From Perilla frutescens (Eukaryota; Streptophyta; Magnoliopsida; Lamiales; Lamiaceae): DNA of 64,000 bases. Numbering within the stretch: the stretch's first letter is position 1; every line of letters starts with the position of its first letter. This document shows, one piece after another, positions 1 to 11,807 of the stretch. The stretch covers positions 54,175,006-54,239,005 of the forward strand of contig BRKX01000014.1 in the NCBI GenBank assembly GCA_026008535.1, in the 5' to 3' direction. Position numbers and translations under genes: made by a program. Under the pieces are notes generated by a model that was not told the origin of the DNA, searched no databases, and worked only from the letters and a program-made list of their open reading frames with translations.

Positions 1-3000
1 AATGGAGAATTTCAAATGATATGAAGCTGTTGAAGGAAAATTGATTCAATTAACAAGAGAATAAATCGATTTCAAAAGAGAATGAATAAATCGATTTTAT
101 TGACACGAGAATGAATAAATAGACTCATCAAAACTTCCTATCATAATGAAACTCTCAATCTATCGAACACTAGTTCTATCTTCTTAACGATCTCCTTCGA
201 GTTCTTCTTCCTTCTTTCTTGAGCTTTACGCACCCCTTTTTTTTTTAACGAGGTTGTTACGATAAAGCACGAGTCGGCTAGACTTTGCACAGGCTGAAAA
301 AACGACGTCTCGGGAATCATTTTCTACCCATCAGAAGGATACGAGAGAACGACTTGATCTATGATACCTCCTAGATTCAAAATAGTTTGACTTAACTTCT
401 CCTGGAAACTGAGTAGAACACCGGCAAATATATCTTTAAATAAATTTGGCTACAATCGTGACGACCATCTTTACCCTTATTCTAAAAATCGATCTAAAAC
501 AAGTTACAATTCTTGGGCATGAAACACGTCAGGGCCTCGATTAGCCATCCACTGAGGTGAAGAGCTTTCTCTTGGAGGAACGAATCTTTATTCCCTGTAA
601 TCGCAACAGGATCGTTAAACAAGACTCCTAAGTTGAAAGCTTGCATAGGGATTTCTTGAACTTGTAATAGATCCGCAATCTGATAACTGGCCTATAAATC
701 GATTACTCATTTACTTGCTTCTGATTCAATAATACAATAGCTACAACAACTGGAAATGATCAAGGAATATATCATTTTCAATATAGATGAAATATGCCAG
801 AAAATAGTGTGGTTTTGGGAAAAATTATAGCTCGAATTCGGATGATCAAACGATATCTGATCTTAGATCATTGAAATAATGCAAAGAGGAGTTGCTATAG
901 ACCAAAAATCAAGTCCATACATTGGAGAAAACGATGGAAAACAACCTCTGAAGTTGCACTCGCAACACAATGATTTATGTGGTAGATTTTGACTAGTCGA
1001 TTTGTGACGTATCTTTAATAGTCCAAATGATATCAAATTGATGATCTGAGACTTGTTATGAAAACTTTGAAGTGCTCTGTTTACAATGACATAAACCTCG
1101 AGGAAAGAAAATGATTGGATCAACAGGAATAGACGTCGCAATGGGACTGCGACATAACTCAATGACTGACAACACCACTGAGATTCTAGACCCATTTCCC
1201 TAACTTTTAGGGCACCAGATGGAAACAACATCAAAATGAATTTTGTTCTAATATGACAAAGAAATGTGTATATAAAGTTTTAATTTTTCTCAACTGATTT
1301 CATTCCCAAAAGATTGAAAGGAAAAATGGTTTCTTGCGGAGGTGAGGGCCGAGATGATAGAGAGAGAAGATAAATGAGTGATGCTTTATTATATTTGCTC
1401 ATTATTTTCATGGTTGAGGATGTTCAGCTGCCCCCACCCTTAACATGTGTGGTGACACATGGAGCAAGATAAGGTTGAGTGGTGGCAATCAATTTGGGAT
1501 GTATTAATAGAAAATGAATAAAATTCCATTGGAAGGTCAAGTAGACTCCATTTTTAATGAAATCAGTGGCCACCTGAAAATGAAAAGATTTGAGACTCCT
1601 AGTCAAAAATGAAATCAACTTCAGAGTTTAAAATAAAATGGTGAAATTTTTAAGGATGAAAAAAAAAAAAAAAAAAAAATGATCTTTCAATAATTATGAT
1701 ACACAAGATTCAATAAACGTCTAAATGATGAATGGAAAAGATTCATGAAAATGTCTCGTCACGAGGAACAAGATATGTGATCGAGAAAGATTTAGAAAAT
1801 AACATGATTTTAAGAATAAAATTCAGTCAACTTTGGAAGTCATTTTCTCTATGTTTGGAATTTTCAAAAATCATTTCAAAGCATCCTATAATCAACATAT
1901 GCTTCCTATATGGTTAGAGTAATTCATAGATTTATTTTGGGATGGGATGTTACATTCCAGCTCCTCCAAAGTCGAAATTTTCACTTATAATAAACCACTA
2001 TAAAATATTCGAGTATTTCTTACTCTTTTTTTTTTCTTGCTCGTAGCACCTGCTATGTTGTTAGCTCCCCAGGGTGGTAGATTCTGATTTCTTCTTACAC
2101 ATGAAATCGGGGATAGACTTATTAATGAAAGACAACATTCCAGACCTACAAAAAAATAATGCCAAGTTGATCTAACAACAAATTGTCAAATTTGACCCAA
2201 CAACATTGCATACTCGTCTAAAGCCATCGTACATTCGACATCGTTCATCTGCTCATTGCCCAACGGCTTCCAACGATAAAGTTTGAACGCAATGTATGCA
2301 AAATGTATCGACAACAACTTCAAATGATGGTGCCAAAGTCCATGAACTCGCTATCGCTTGATGAGTAAAATTTATAACCTCATTTCCACAGGGAGGTATA
2401 AAAGGCAGTGATCGATCTACCTCAATATTTTGCTCAGGTGACAATTCTGATGTTGAACCTTGTTTGTAGCAGCATCATCGTCCATCTTCCTAGCAACAAC
2501 GTAAATTCTTGGTCAATCTTGACACAATCTCCATCTCAAAGATTTCTTCTAACCAGATGTTAACTCCCATAGAGTAAGTTATTTCTCCAATAAACTCGAA
2601 CACCGAATCGATCTCTTTCTTAGTATACGTATGAAATCTCGTAATCCGCTCATCAATGGTGATGTACGTGTGGTAGTTCTTCTGAGCCATAAGTTTATGT
2701 TCAATCATCAAAATGAAACGTTTCCTCAGTCAAACTATGTTCTTAGCAATCTCATAAGCGTTCACAAGTTCAGCCTAAGTTCAACAACTATAGGCTAAGG
2801 TAATCTTACATTATCAAGATTTCAAGTTCTCGTACTCATTCTAGAGTATATACAACAAACACGTTCCGGCCATCACAGTTTAGAGTATGCATTCTGCACG
2901 TTCCCAACATCACAAGTATGCACAAGGCATAGATATAGATAAACAAGTTCATACATATGAGTAATCAACATAGTTTTTCGACAGAAACCAGTATGCTCAC

Positions 3001-3090
3001 AGACATTTTTCAAAACCAGTATGCTATCACCATAGCAGCAGAGTACGCAATCAGCGCAGTTAATCACAGTATGCAATCAGCATAAAAATC

Positions 3091-3220
3091 AATCTTTCGA
3101 GGAATTCCCGTCAACACGGCGAATCCTAATCTTTCATCAATCTTTCAAGGAGTTCCCGTCAACACGACGAATCCTAATCTTTCGAGGAATTCCCGTTAAC
3201 ACGGCGAATCCTAATCTTTC
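3091..3220. repeat. Short tandem array, about three units of 37-48 bp
   Basis: Three successive units each contain the core CCCGTCAACACGGCGAATCC with one or two changes and are separated by AATCTTTC. It lies in the untranslated leader of the minus-strand retrotransposon, about 190 bp inside the primer-binding site. Tandem repeats in the leader are common in plant gypsy elements. Confidence 0.65.
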
Positions 3221-3404
3221 GTTTTCAGACAAACTTAATATTTCAACAAATAATGTAAACTTTTAAAAACTAAAATTTGCATAAAAACATGCGTACCTTT
3301 AGGCTGTTGCGTGAGTGACGAGCTGAGGGCTTATATAATATCACACAAGAATTTACGACTCCCAAATGAAAGATGACCCAACAGGTCTGCAGAGTTGCAA
3401 ACCT

Positions 3405-3416
3405 GCTCTGATACCA
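3405..3416 (-). other. Retrotransposon primer-binding site (initiator tRNA-Met type)
   Basis: The plus strand reads GCTCTGATACCA, so the minus strand reads TGGTATCAGAGC, the classic plant retroelement primer-binding site for initiator tRNA-Met. It is 3 nt from the LTR edge at 3420, as expected for a 5' LTR in minus orientation. Confidence 0.8.
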
Positions 3417-3419
3417 CTT

Positions 3420-6040
3420 TGTAGCGCCCCGATCCCGAAAGATCGTGGAAATGGACGCCACGGGGGTGGGAATTAAGAAGCGGGAAAGAAATGGGGTAAT
3501 TAAATTAATGACGAGGTGTTAATCCAAAAGAATTAATGTTTGGAATAAAATTTAACAACTGAGTGCCAAAGATAGGTTATGCCTTCCGAAAAATTAGACA
3601 GCATAACCTCTGTAACTAGAGTGAATCCCCGTTTATAACGGCTTATAAGAGAAGAATGAAAGTTATAATTCAATAAGCCCTTTCATAGGCCAAACGAAAA
3701 CAAATAAACAGATACCAACAATCAATAGACCCATTCATAGGCCGACAAGAGAAACAGACACCAATATGCTGAACCAATGAAGCCCTTCCATAGACCAAAA
3801 TGAATGATCATATATGCATAACAAAAGACGGGGCTTCTTTCCCTTAGAATAATTATATGGTTAAACATATGAGACATGTTAATTAGGAAGTCAACAAATG
3901 TTCAGAATCAGAGAAACAGAATCATATCAACAAAATACTAAGATCAGAGTTCTTAGCATTTAGCAAAAGAATATCACAAGTGCGGAAGATTAATTCTTAA
4001 CAGAATACTAATAAAAAGAGACAACGGGAAAATATGCAAATTATAATAGCCCATATCTCAGCCTCGTCACCTCCACGCTCCAGCTTGCTGACCTGAAAAT
4101 GTTTGTAAAGATTTGGGCTGAGTACTAATGCACTCAGTGGGCAAGTTCTCACAATTTAAGTTATGCAAATCATTTTGTTAAAGTAATCTATCTGTGTTCA
4201 TGCAGGTAGTGAAGCTTAGGAGGTTTAAAAGTTGAAAGCAACCTAAGTTCACCAAAACATTTTATCGTGAAGCGCTTAAGAGTATAACCCGTCACTGCCC
4301 GCAACCCGAACTACATCACCAGCGCATAAAGTTGAGTATGGCCATAATATACCCAATGAGTATAACCAATAAGTGTTTCATTTTAGTCTCACCGACAAGG
4401 AGTAGGGCAGGACAAACAATGCATGCATACTGTAGCTACTCACATTGACACAGCGCTGGTATATGAGACTCCGACAACATACAGTAGCACGTAAATATTT
4501 AACACAAATAGTCACATATGCAATTTTAGCAAAGCAGAGCTTAATAACTCGAAAGATACAATTTAGAAAGATATAGTAGCCCACCTTATACATACAAAAG
4601 TCCCAACAAGGATCCAACACTCGAACACGATACTGGAGACGGAGCAACGGTCCAGAGTTCCTTCCCGAGTTCCCCTAGGGCTAAGCTGCTCTAATCATCT
4701 AGAGATTCAATCATTCACCTTTCTCATAAGTCACGCAAGTCCTACAAGGATTGATCTTCGACTCAGAATAATCGCTATATTTTCAGGAATTAATCTGCTA
4801 TAAACGGAGCTATTATTAATTCTATTCTCTTCAAAAATAGATTGCGCGACTCTAGAGACCTCGAATAATTCTGATGAAGAAGGAAATAAATTCCAAAACG
4901 TCATTCTTGATTTAATGGGACTAACCGATTTGACAGAGGTCTCTTTCCAAAATTTACCATTTTACACAGCGGACCTCGATTACACTTTTCACTTGCCCGA
5001 AAATTATAAAAATAATACGGGACGCTCCTATACATACAAGGACTAATTACCGAAACTTTGGAAATTTTTCGATAACTCATGCTTCCAGAATAAAAATAAC
5101 TGTTTAAATTAAATAATCGAGGTTTTACAAAACTTGTCCGAAAATTACGAAATTTGACGGGCGCATAGGAAATAATTTTTGGAGCGACTTTCGTGAAGAA
5201 ACTTTTTCGATATGACGACCCGAAAGGACCGAAACGGGGTAAAAACGTGACTGATCGGCGTTTGATTAAATTTTCTGTTTTCCGGCGTTTTCGCCGGTTT
5301 CCGGCCGTCGGACGGGAACGCGTTCAACATACGAAATGTAGTACACATTTAAATACACGACATATTAAAATTTGGGCTAAAAAGGACGAGAAATGGACCG
5401 ATACGATAACCGCGCGACGTGAAAACAACGTCGTCATTTTCCGGCGACATGGCAGCAGCTCCGGCGACGTCTCCGGCGGCGGCACGGCAGCGGGAAGGCG
5501 GCGGCAGGTCGGAGGTGGTGGTGGTGGTCGCAGCTCTCTCTCTCTCTCCTCCCCTCTCTCTCCCTCTTTCTCCCATCTCTCAATCTCTCGTCCCTCTATC
5601 TCTCTCTCATATCATATCTCTCTCTCATATCATATATATATATATATAGATAAGATACTGGGATTGATAAGGATGGGGTGGCGTGAATGGTAATCAAACC
5701 AAGGGGGGGGGGGGATTTAGATATTTTTAGGATTTTTAATATAATATTAAAGAAATGTTTTTTTTTTTTTTTTGAATTCAACAACGGGACCCTTATAGAC
5801 GTCAGATAAAAATTCTGAAAATACCGGCAGCTTCCTTTGGGTTGCTACGTTTCAGAAAAGACCACAGTTGACTATCTTCCGGTGTCAAACGCAAAATCTC
5901 AAGAAGATGATTTCGAATAACGTCATCTAACGTCGCGACTTATATTCGTTTTAATTGCTATGAAGCCCTAGTCTCTTCCATTAATCTCTTAATGACAGTT
6001 AAGCTCTAAATAAAATACTCTGAAGATACGGGGCGTTACA
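3420..6040 (-). mobile_element. 2.6 kb 5' LTR of a Ty3/gypsy-like retrotransposon
   Basis: The plus strand begins TGTAGCGCCCCG and ends CGGGGCGTTACA, an LTR with TG...CA ends and short inverted termini. The primer-binding site lies just left of it, which fixes minus orientation and identifies it as the 5' LTR. Around 4085-4145 it contains, on the minus strand, the block CACTGAGT...GTACTCA...TTTTCAGGTCAGCAAGCTGGAG. A similar block occurs in the solo LTR at 41025-43558 and in the fragment at 35610. The GC-rich stretch at 5280-5530 gives long open frames that are not genes. No partner LTR or target duplication can be seen because the element leaves the window. The right flank (6041-6087) resembles 24310-24360, so it seems to have landed in an older repeat. 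Confidence 0.75.
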
Positions 6041-6087
6041 CTACTGCCGAAATTAATATCTCACACTATTTGAAATGTCATTTTAAT

Positions 6088-6468
6088 GGGATGAGATCCT
6101 CTATTCCAGATTTTGTACTCCAACTCGTATTCCACGATCGATTTAACAAGTTTAATAATAGATATTATAAAAATAAAAACTAATTATTACATAATCAACA
6201 TAGTCACATCTATCAACAAAAGATTGAATTTTTAAAAATTATAAATCATATTTTTAAAATAATCAACCATAATAATCATTTTTTTGACAATTAAATACTA
6301 AAAAATGATTATAAACCCTAATTGGGTGGGGTGAACCCTAAAAACAATCATAAAATTAAACTAAATCATAATAAATTAAAATTGATGAAAAAAATGGAAG
6401 AAAACTTCATAAATTTGATCGTGGAATACGGATTGGAACACCAAATCTGGAATAGAGGATCTCATCCG
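6088..6468. mobile_element. MULE-type MITE, 381 bp
   Basis: The inverted ends GATGAGATCCTCTATTCCAG and CTGGAATAGAGGATCTCATC are flanked by an exact 9-bp direct repeat CATTTTAAT at 6079-6087 and 6469-6477. A 9-bp target duplication is the mark of Mutator-like elements. The AT-rich interior is a long imperfect hairpin with no coding potential. Relatives with similar ends are at 30418-30813 and 33922-34307. Confidence 0.85.
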
Positions 6469-6499
6469 CATTTTAATAACAAATGACAAGTTGACATGC

Positions 6500-6746
6500 A
6501 ACTACTCTTCACATTTAGCATTAGGAGTTATAAATATTCAAATTTTAAATCTAACTTGCAGCATGCCTTCTTCTCCGGGTCAACCATCCCACACCGACTA
6601 AACCATGTGCAAGCCTCTTAATCTAATATAATGGTTCATCATATCACTGGGAACTAACTAGCAGATGAAACAAATTAAAATGCGCTTAATTATATTTATA
6701 CATGCTAATTAAAGACTTGTTAATTTGTTGAATTCGATCAATTAAC
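6500..6746 (+). promoter_or_regulatory. Upstream region of the intact NLR gene
   Basis: This 250-bp segment precedes the NLR start codon. A TATA-like run occurs at about 6688-6696. Parts of it (CACATTTAGCAT, ATGTGCAAGCCTCTTAAT, ATATCACTGGGA) recur at 18950-19420 and 20185-20270, where the gene body is missing or reduced, so it belongs to the duplicated NLR unit. Promoter activity itself is inferred from position only. Confidence 0.5.
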
Positions 6747-9320
6747 ATGGCTTATGCTGCTGTGATTTCTCTGAAGCGCACCATTGATCGCCTCATATAT
6801 ACTCCCACCAATCCACAAATCACATCTGCATACAATGAGCTGGAGCTGTTGGGCAATCTCCTCAAGAGATTGGACGATCGCAGCAACAAAAGAATTGATA
6901 GGAGTGTGATTAATGCACTGGATGCAAAGATAAGAGAGGCAGCAAACAAACTAGAAGACGTGATTGAATACTGGGTGTTCTATCGCTCTCCTCCACAACC
7001 ATACAGGGAGATCGAGATCGAGATCGAGATCGATTTGTTTATGAAGACAGTGAAAATGTTGAAAGAGGACTACACCAGAGAGCTGGATAAGTCGCCTGCT
7101 GGAGAAGAAGAAGCCGTTGTTCGGACAATAAAGAAGCCGGCCACCCCCGCGGTCGGGTTATCGGATCAGCTGAGAAGAGTGAAGAATGAGCTGCTGAATC
7201 TGCAGTCTGGGCTCAAAATTGTGTCCATCTTTGGAATGGCGGGCATCGGTAAGACCCGTCTTGCTCGAGAAAATTTTCAGCATCCAATCGTTGTTAAGCT
7301 TTTTGATTTGAGAGTGTGGGTGAGCATAGGCCCAAAAGATGAGCTAAAGAATGCTGTGGTGGATATTGTTGCTCAGATAAAGGTGCAGCCAAGAAATCTA
7401 TACATGGAACAAAGTGTGATTGCACTGACAAAGCTTGTGCAAGAAAATTTGCGTGGTCGGAGGTACTTACTCGTATTTGATGATATATGGAGCACGAGGG
7501 TCTACGATGAGTTGTTTTGGCGGCTTCCAAACAACGAAGATGGGAGCCGAGTATTACTAACAACAAGGCTAGAAGAAGTAGCTACATACAATGGCAGTAA
7601 AATTCACAGGATGGAGTTCTTGAACAATGAAGAAAGTTGGAATCTACTTAGGCAGAGTGTGTTTGGTGAAGAGTGCATCATCCCTTCTTCAATGGAGAGA
7701 GTTGGAAGGAAGATCGCGGAGAACTGTGAAGGTCTTCCTCTCTTGATCCTCACGGTTGCCAGCATCCTCTGTGGAGCGGAGAAGACCGAAGAGTACTGGA
7801 AGAAGGTAGCAGACAAGAAAACTACTACTTTCACCGATGCATATGATCAAATCTCAAACGTGTTATCTTCAAGCTACGAGTACTTACCCCAACATTTAAA
7901 ACCATATTTTCTCTATATGGGAGTATTCCCTCAGAGTTTTAAAATCTCATCCTCCAAGCTTATTTACTTGTGGACTGTTGAGGATTTTCTAGAACCAGTT
8001 CGCCTTCAAACTTTGGAAGACACTGCTATGGAATGTCTGCAGAAGCTCGTCTCCAATAGCCTTGTTATCGTCTGCAAGCAGAGCTACAACCGCATAATCA
8101 AATCTTGCAAGCTCCATTCTGCCTATTGGTATGTGTGCGTAAAAGAGGCTAGGAAGAACAAGTTTCTCCATGTCTTAAAGAGGTTAACCGATTGTTCGGA
8201 AGATTATATGGAAAGCCAGCGCCGGCTGTCCGTCCAAACCAACATGATGTTGGGCATAAAGGAGGTGTATGACTCAATGGCAGCGGCGTTAACTGCTCGT
8301 TCTCTTCAATGTACGGGCGAAGATCATCAGTATCAAGTGCCGATATGTTTTGACTTGAAGTTGCTCAAGGTGTTGGATGCTCTTGCAATCCGTTTCTACG
8401 AGTTCCCAGAGAAGGTGGTGAAACTGATGCAGTTAAGGTACCTCGCCCTCACTCATAACGGGAACCTCCCTTCTTCCATATCCGAGCTACAACAGCTGCA
8501 GTGCCTGATTGTCCGTCAACAACACAACATCAAGTTTGTGAGGGATTCAGATTCAATTACTTATTTACCTATGGAGATCTGGGATATGCAAGAACTGAGG
8601 CATCTTCAGATCATGGGAACTGGAAGCAACCTACCAGATCCATTAATGGAAAGCACAGAGCTACCAAACCTCTCAACACTCCATGTGAGTCATCACAGTT
8701 GCACCGAGGCTGCATTCAGAAGCATCCCTAATCTGAAGAAATTACGAATCAGAATTGAGTTACATCCTCATGCTGCAGAAACCTTAAGCTGCTTCAGGCA
8801 CATTGGGGTCATCCTTGAATTAGAGTCGCTTAAATGTGTGGTCGTGAATCCTCGGCATAGAATTTTCGCCCCTGCTGACGACCTTTCATATTTGCCAAGG
8901 AGTCTGAAAGAGTTGAGCTTGAATGGGTTAGGATATTCTTGGGAGTGCGTGCATGCAATTGCCTGGCTGCCAAACCTTCAAGTGCTAAAGCTGCGATGCT
9001 CTGCCTTTCAAGGGCCAGAGTGGAGAATATATGAGGGACAATTTCGGAGCCTCGAATTTCTACTACTTGAAGATATGGATCTAGTGAAATGGATGCCAGC
9101 TGGCAGCCGGAGCATGTTCTCTGATTTCTACTTCCGACGTCTCCGGTGCCTGATCATCCGCCACTGCTACAAATTACAGCATATACCTTGGGAAATGCGA
9201 AGGCTCCCGGTTTTGGAAACAATGGAGCTTGTAGACTGCATCCCTTCACTTGTGGCTGCTGCACGAATAATGCAATGGAGTCTTTCTTTTCAACTCCTCG
9301 TCAATTCCTCATGGAATTAA
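6747..9320 (+). CDS. CC-NB-ARC-LRR disease resistance protein (NLR), R1-like
   Basis: A single uninterrupted exon of 857 codons. Residues 1-110 form an Rx/R1-type coiled-coil region with the repeated IEIEIEID stretch at about 89-96. The NB-ARC domain shows the P-loop GMAGIGKT (163-170), kinase-2 LLVFDDIW (241-248), RNBS-B GSRVLLTTR (266-274), GLPL (329-332) and an RNBS-D-like YFLYMGVFP (387-395). The usual MHD motif appears as LHS (456-458), losing both methionine and aspartate. About 12 irregular leucine-rich repeats fill 500-857. NLRs of this kind act as nucleotide-switched cytoplasmic or membrane-associated immune receptors. The ATG at 6747 is chosen because homologous relics keep the same MAYAAVIS start. 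It is the only complete NLR in the window; at least six fragments derive from the same family. Intact reading frame argues for function, the altered MHD leaves doubt. Confidence 0.93.
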   Translation: MAYAAVISLKRTIDRLIYTPTNPQITSAYNELELLGNLLKRLDDRSNKRIDRSVINALDAKIREAANKLEDVIEYWVFYRSPPQPYREIEIEIEIDLFMKTVKMLKEDYTRELDKSPAGEEEAVVRTIKKPATPAVGLSDQLRRVKNELLNLQSGLKIVSIFGMAGIGKTRLARENFQHPIVVKLFDLRVWVSIGPKDELKNAVVDIVAQIKVQPRNLYMEQSVIALTKLVQENLRGRRYLLVFDDIWSTRVYDELFWRLPNNEDGSRVLLTTRLEEVATYNGSKIHRMEFLNNEESWNLLRQSVFGEECIIPSSMERVGRKIAENCEGLPLLILTVASILCGAEKTEEYWKKVADKKTTTFTDAYDQISNVLSSSYEYLPQHLKPYFLYMGVFPQSFKISSSKLIYLWTVEDFLEPVRLQTLEDTAMECLQKLVSNSLVIVCKQSYNRIIKSCKLHSAYWYVCVKEARKNKFLHVLKRLTDCSEDYMESQRRLSVQTNMMLGIKEVYDSMAAALTARSLQCTGEDHQYQVPICFDLKLLKVLDALAIRFYEFPEKVVKLMQLRYLALTHNGNLPSSISELQQLQCLIVRQQHNIKFVRDSDSITYLPMEIWDMQELRHLQIMGTGSNLPDPLMESTELPNLSTLHVSHHSCTEAAFRSIPNLKKLRIRIELHPHAAETLSCFRHIGVILELESLKCVVVNPRHRIFAPADDLSYLPRSLKELSLNGLGYSWECVHAIAWLPNLQVLKLRCSAFQGPEWRIYEGQFRSLEFLLLEDMDLVKWMPAGSRSMFSDFYFRRLRCLIIRHCYKLQHIPWEMRRLPVLETMELVDCIPSLVAAARIMQWSLSFQLLVNSSWN

Positions 9321-9407
9321 CCTTCAATTCCATCACTATATATAAACTAAGGTAACTTTCCTTAGCTCCCTTCACATTCATTTCTATACTGAGCTAGCTC
9401 CGTTATA

Positions 9408-9654
9408 CTCCTTCCGTTTCGTTATGATTGTTGTTTTAACTTTTTTATTTTGTGTCAAAATGTTTGTTATTTTATATATTTTTACACGCTCTCTCTCTAA
9501 TTTAACCCTATCACAAATCTTATTTTAGGAAAATATAATTTAATAAGATTTTATGGCATATATGATAGATTGATAAATTAGTCCATAAAATTAATTGTTA
9601 ATTTTAGATAAAAAAAAACTAATTAAAACAACAATCAAAACGAAACAGTGGGAG
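9408..9654. mobile_element. Stowaway-like (Tc1/mariner) MITE, 247 bp
   Basis: The inverted ends are CTCCTTCCGTTTCGTT and AACGAAACAGTGGGAG, flanked by TA on both sides. This matches the CTCCCTCCGT consensus and TA target of plant Stowaway elements. It begins 88 bp after the NLR stop codon and so may lie in the 3' untranslated region. Confidence 0.85.
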
Positions 9655-10081
9655 TATATGTAATAAAATACGGGACCAAAAATGTTGAGTAATAATTAAA
9701 CCTTAGGAACAAGAAAGTCAAATGCGGGACTAAAAATGTATTTTTGAAAAAATAATTATATACCCTTATCAACAAGTGTAAAATTAAACTAAAACACAAC
9801 CAATTGAAATCAAAGAAAAAAGAGAATAAAAATTAATATTTTTAAATGTGCAGCGTAGAGTGTTGGGAATCTTTCAAAAGTGCATTAGTTTAGAACTAAT
9901 AGTATAAACACGATAAGATAGCACTATACAAGCATGCCACTAAAATAAAGGGTTAATGTTTATGTTTATCAACTTTAGTGTTCGTGTTGTTATTATTTCA
10001 ACCCAATAATGACACATAAATTCAGTGTTGTTTCGTGTTTATGTCAACTTGATAAACACGATAAAATTTAATTATCAAGTT
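9655..10081. other. Intergenic DNA, duplicated at 13735-13950
   Basis: No gene is seen. The stretch holding GTTGAGTAATAA, AAGAAAGTCAAATG and GTATTTTTGAAAAAATAATT is repeated with divergence at 13755-13850. Further right, motifs of the GTGTTCGTGTTG and TAAACACGATAA type resemble a worn simple-motif hAT element. See the finding on the duplicated region 3' of the NLR. Confidence 0.5.
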
Positions 10082-10089
10082 ATACTATA

Positions 10090-10914
10090 CAGGGGCGGAT
10101 CTACATAGGAAAAAAAATAATGTGGAAGAAGATGGACAGCGAGAAAAGAAGAAAGAAGGAGAGAGAAAGAAGTATTTTGTGGGTTGGTGGGTCCGTTGAA
10201 TATATAGATTAAATAATAGGATCTCTTTTCTAGTTTTCTTTAAAAAAATCAGAATATATCTATTTAATATCTTTCATTGATTTTATTAATTTTATTAGTA
10301 AAATTAAATCATCTTTAATGTGTAGCTTAGACACACTATTAGAAAAAAAGGGTGAGAACTAGGGATTTAAATTAACAGCTTAAATTTGAAATTTTAATTA
10401 GTGTGCGTATCATATTAATTATCTAAATTAATGACTAATTGAAATTTAAATTTTAAAATAAATCTTCTTTTTTTAAAAAAAAAATTAAAATTAGGTTAGC
10501 TTCTATAAGGTATATTGTTTAATTATTCAATTGATTTTAAATTTATATTAATTGTGAAATGTGATTGAATATCATTATTTATATTTTTAATGTGTATGAG
10601 GCTGTATTTAAGTTATGAATTGTGAACATTGAATAATAATTTAAATTGTTAAAGTTTAGGGAAAAATAAAGTAAAATAAAACGTGAAACAGGCTCATTAG
10701 CTTTGGCAATAATAAAAAAAATATAACATGTTAGTGAAACAACATTGTTTGCCTAATAAGCATATAAAAGTACAAACTTAAATGCAAACTGGTAGACAAT
10801 CACCTCTATATATTCTTATTTAACCTCGCAATTGAAACCAAATACATGAAACAACGGTTGCTCCGTCACGCAATACTACGTCCCCCCAGAAAAAAAATCC
10901 TGAATCCGCCACTG
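10090..10914. mobile_element. Non-autonomous hAT element, 825 bp
   Basis: The ends CAGGGGCGGAT and ATCCGCCACTG form imperfect inverted repeats (left ...CAGGGGCGGATCTAC, right ...GAATCCGCCACTG). An exact 8-bp target duplication ATACTATA flanks it at 10082-10089 and 10915-10922. These are standard hAT features. The interior has no transposase. A copy of the flanking DNA without this insert is present at 13950-14170, which supports the boundaries. Confidence 0.88.
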
Positions 10915-10922
10915 ATACTATA

Positions 10923-11342
10923 ACATGCTAATCTTACAATTAACTTGTGGTTAGTGCAATAATCTAGTAACATCTTACTGCATATAATCCCACAAAAATA
11001 AACAAATTATATATTTATTAATGATATATTAATAAATAATTTACATTTAAATATATTTAACTTATTTCCTGCCATGTCACGTCGTGTCCACACGAAAATT
11101 TTATATTTGTATCGTTACCGTATCGTGTCAACATAATAACATTATTGTAGGCACCGAAAATTCAAACTTATTTGTTATACTATAATAAAATTTATTTTTG
11201 TAATAAGTATTTTTAAAATATTAAATTTGATAGTGGGTCACAATGGTGGAACATGAAATGTGGACTAGATGATTTTATCACATTAATAAACATATATGAT
11301 CGATCTTATGTTGTCATATATATTGCACGTTGCCTTACTCAG
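10923..11342. other. Intergenic DNA, second half of a duplicated segment
   Basis: No gene is seen. 10945-11150 is about 85 percent alike by eye to 13965-14160 (shared runs such as GTGCAATAATCTAGTAACAT and AATAAACAAATTATATATTT). The words TCGTGTCC and CACACGAAAATTTTATA suggest part of an older simple-motif transposon. Confidence 0.5.
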
Positions 11343-11733
11343 TTGAAATCTTCTATTGCACATTGAGTGTTGCATTTCCTATTACACACTTGATTTTTTA
11401 AGTTTTTTTTTCAATTTTTTTCCTCGATTTCAATTTTTCATGCTTTAGTTTAATTTTACACTTATTATTTAGAATTCATCTAACCCAATTAGAATGCATT
11501 ATAATTTTTTATTATTTAATTTTAAATTTTTAGTTATTAATTGATTATTTGAAAAATTAAATACTAAAAAAATATATTAAACCCTAATTGGGTAGGATGA
11601 ACCTTAAATAGTAAGTGTAAAATTAAACTAAAACATAAGAAATAAAAATCAAAGAAAAAATTGACAAAAAATTAAAAAAAAATCAAGTGTGCAACATGAA
11701 ATGCAACACAAAATGTGTAATAGACGATTTCAA
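11343..11733. mobile_element. Hairpin MITE, about 390 bp
   Basis: The ends TTGAAATCTTCTATTGCACA and TGTGTAATAGACGATTTCAA are inverted repeats, and the two halves fold on each other through most of the element (TTTACACTTATTATTTAG against AATAGTAAGTGTAAAATTAA). The same terminal block recurs singly at 20120-20165, 37937-38000 and the right edge of the window. No clear target duplication was found. Confidence 0.7.
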
Positions 11734-11807
11734 ATGTGCCCTACTTTGCCGTTCAATACTGACATGTTACATCTATCATATATATTATTTTATTACAAAA
11801 TATTAAT

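Larger units (their letters stand above)
1..3416 (-). mobile_element. Decayed internal region of an LTR retrotransposon
   Basis: This stretch lies on the internal side of the primer-binding site at 3405-3416, so it should be the 5' internal part of a minus-strand LTR retrotransposon that runs off the left edge of the window. I see no gag or pol protein motif in any frame; the longest open frames (for example minus 863-1234, 123 codons) match nothing I recognise. A reverse-complement TGTAACATCCC LTR-start-like motif near 1945-1956 hints that more than one LTR element is mixed in. The region could also contain unrelated host DNA in its left part. Confidence 0.45.

Noticed and set aside
3091..3220. 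Possible CRISPR-like array
   Set aside because: Three imperfect tandem units without unique spacers, in a plant retrotransposon leader.
5193..5693. Plus-strand open frame of 166 codons
   Set aside because: It lies inside the 2.6-kb LTR, in a GC-rich CGGCGG tract and a CT microsatellite; no protein resemblance.
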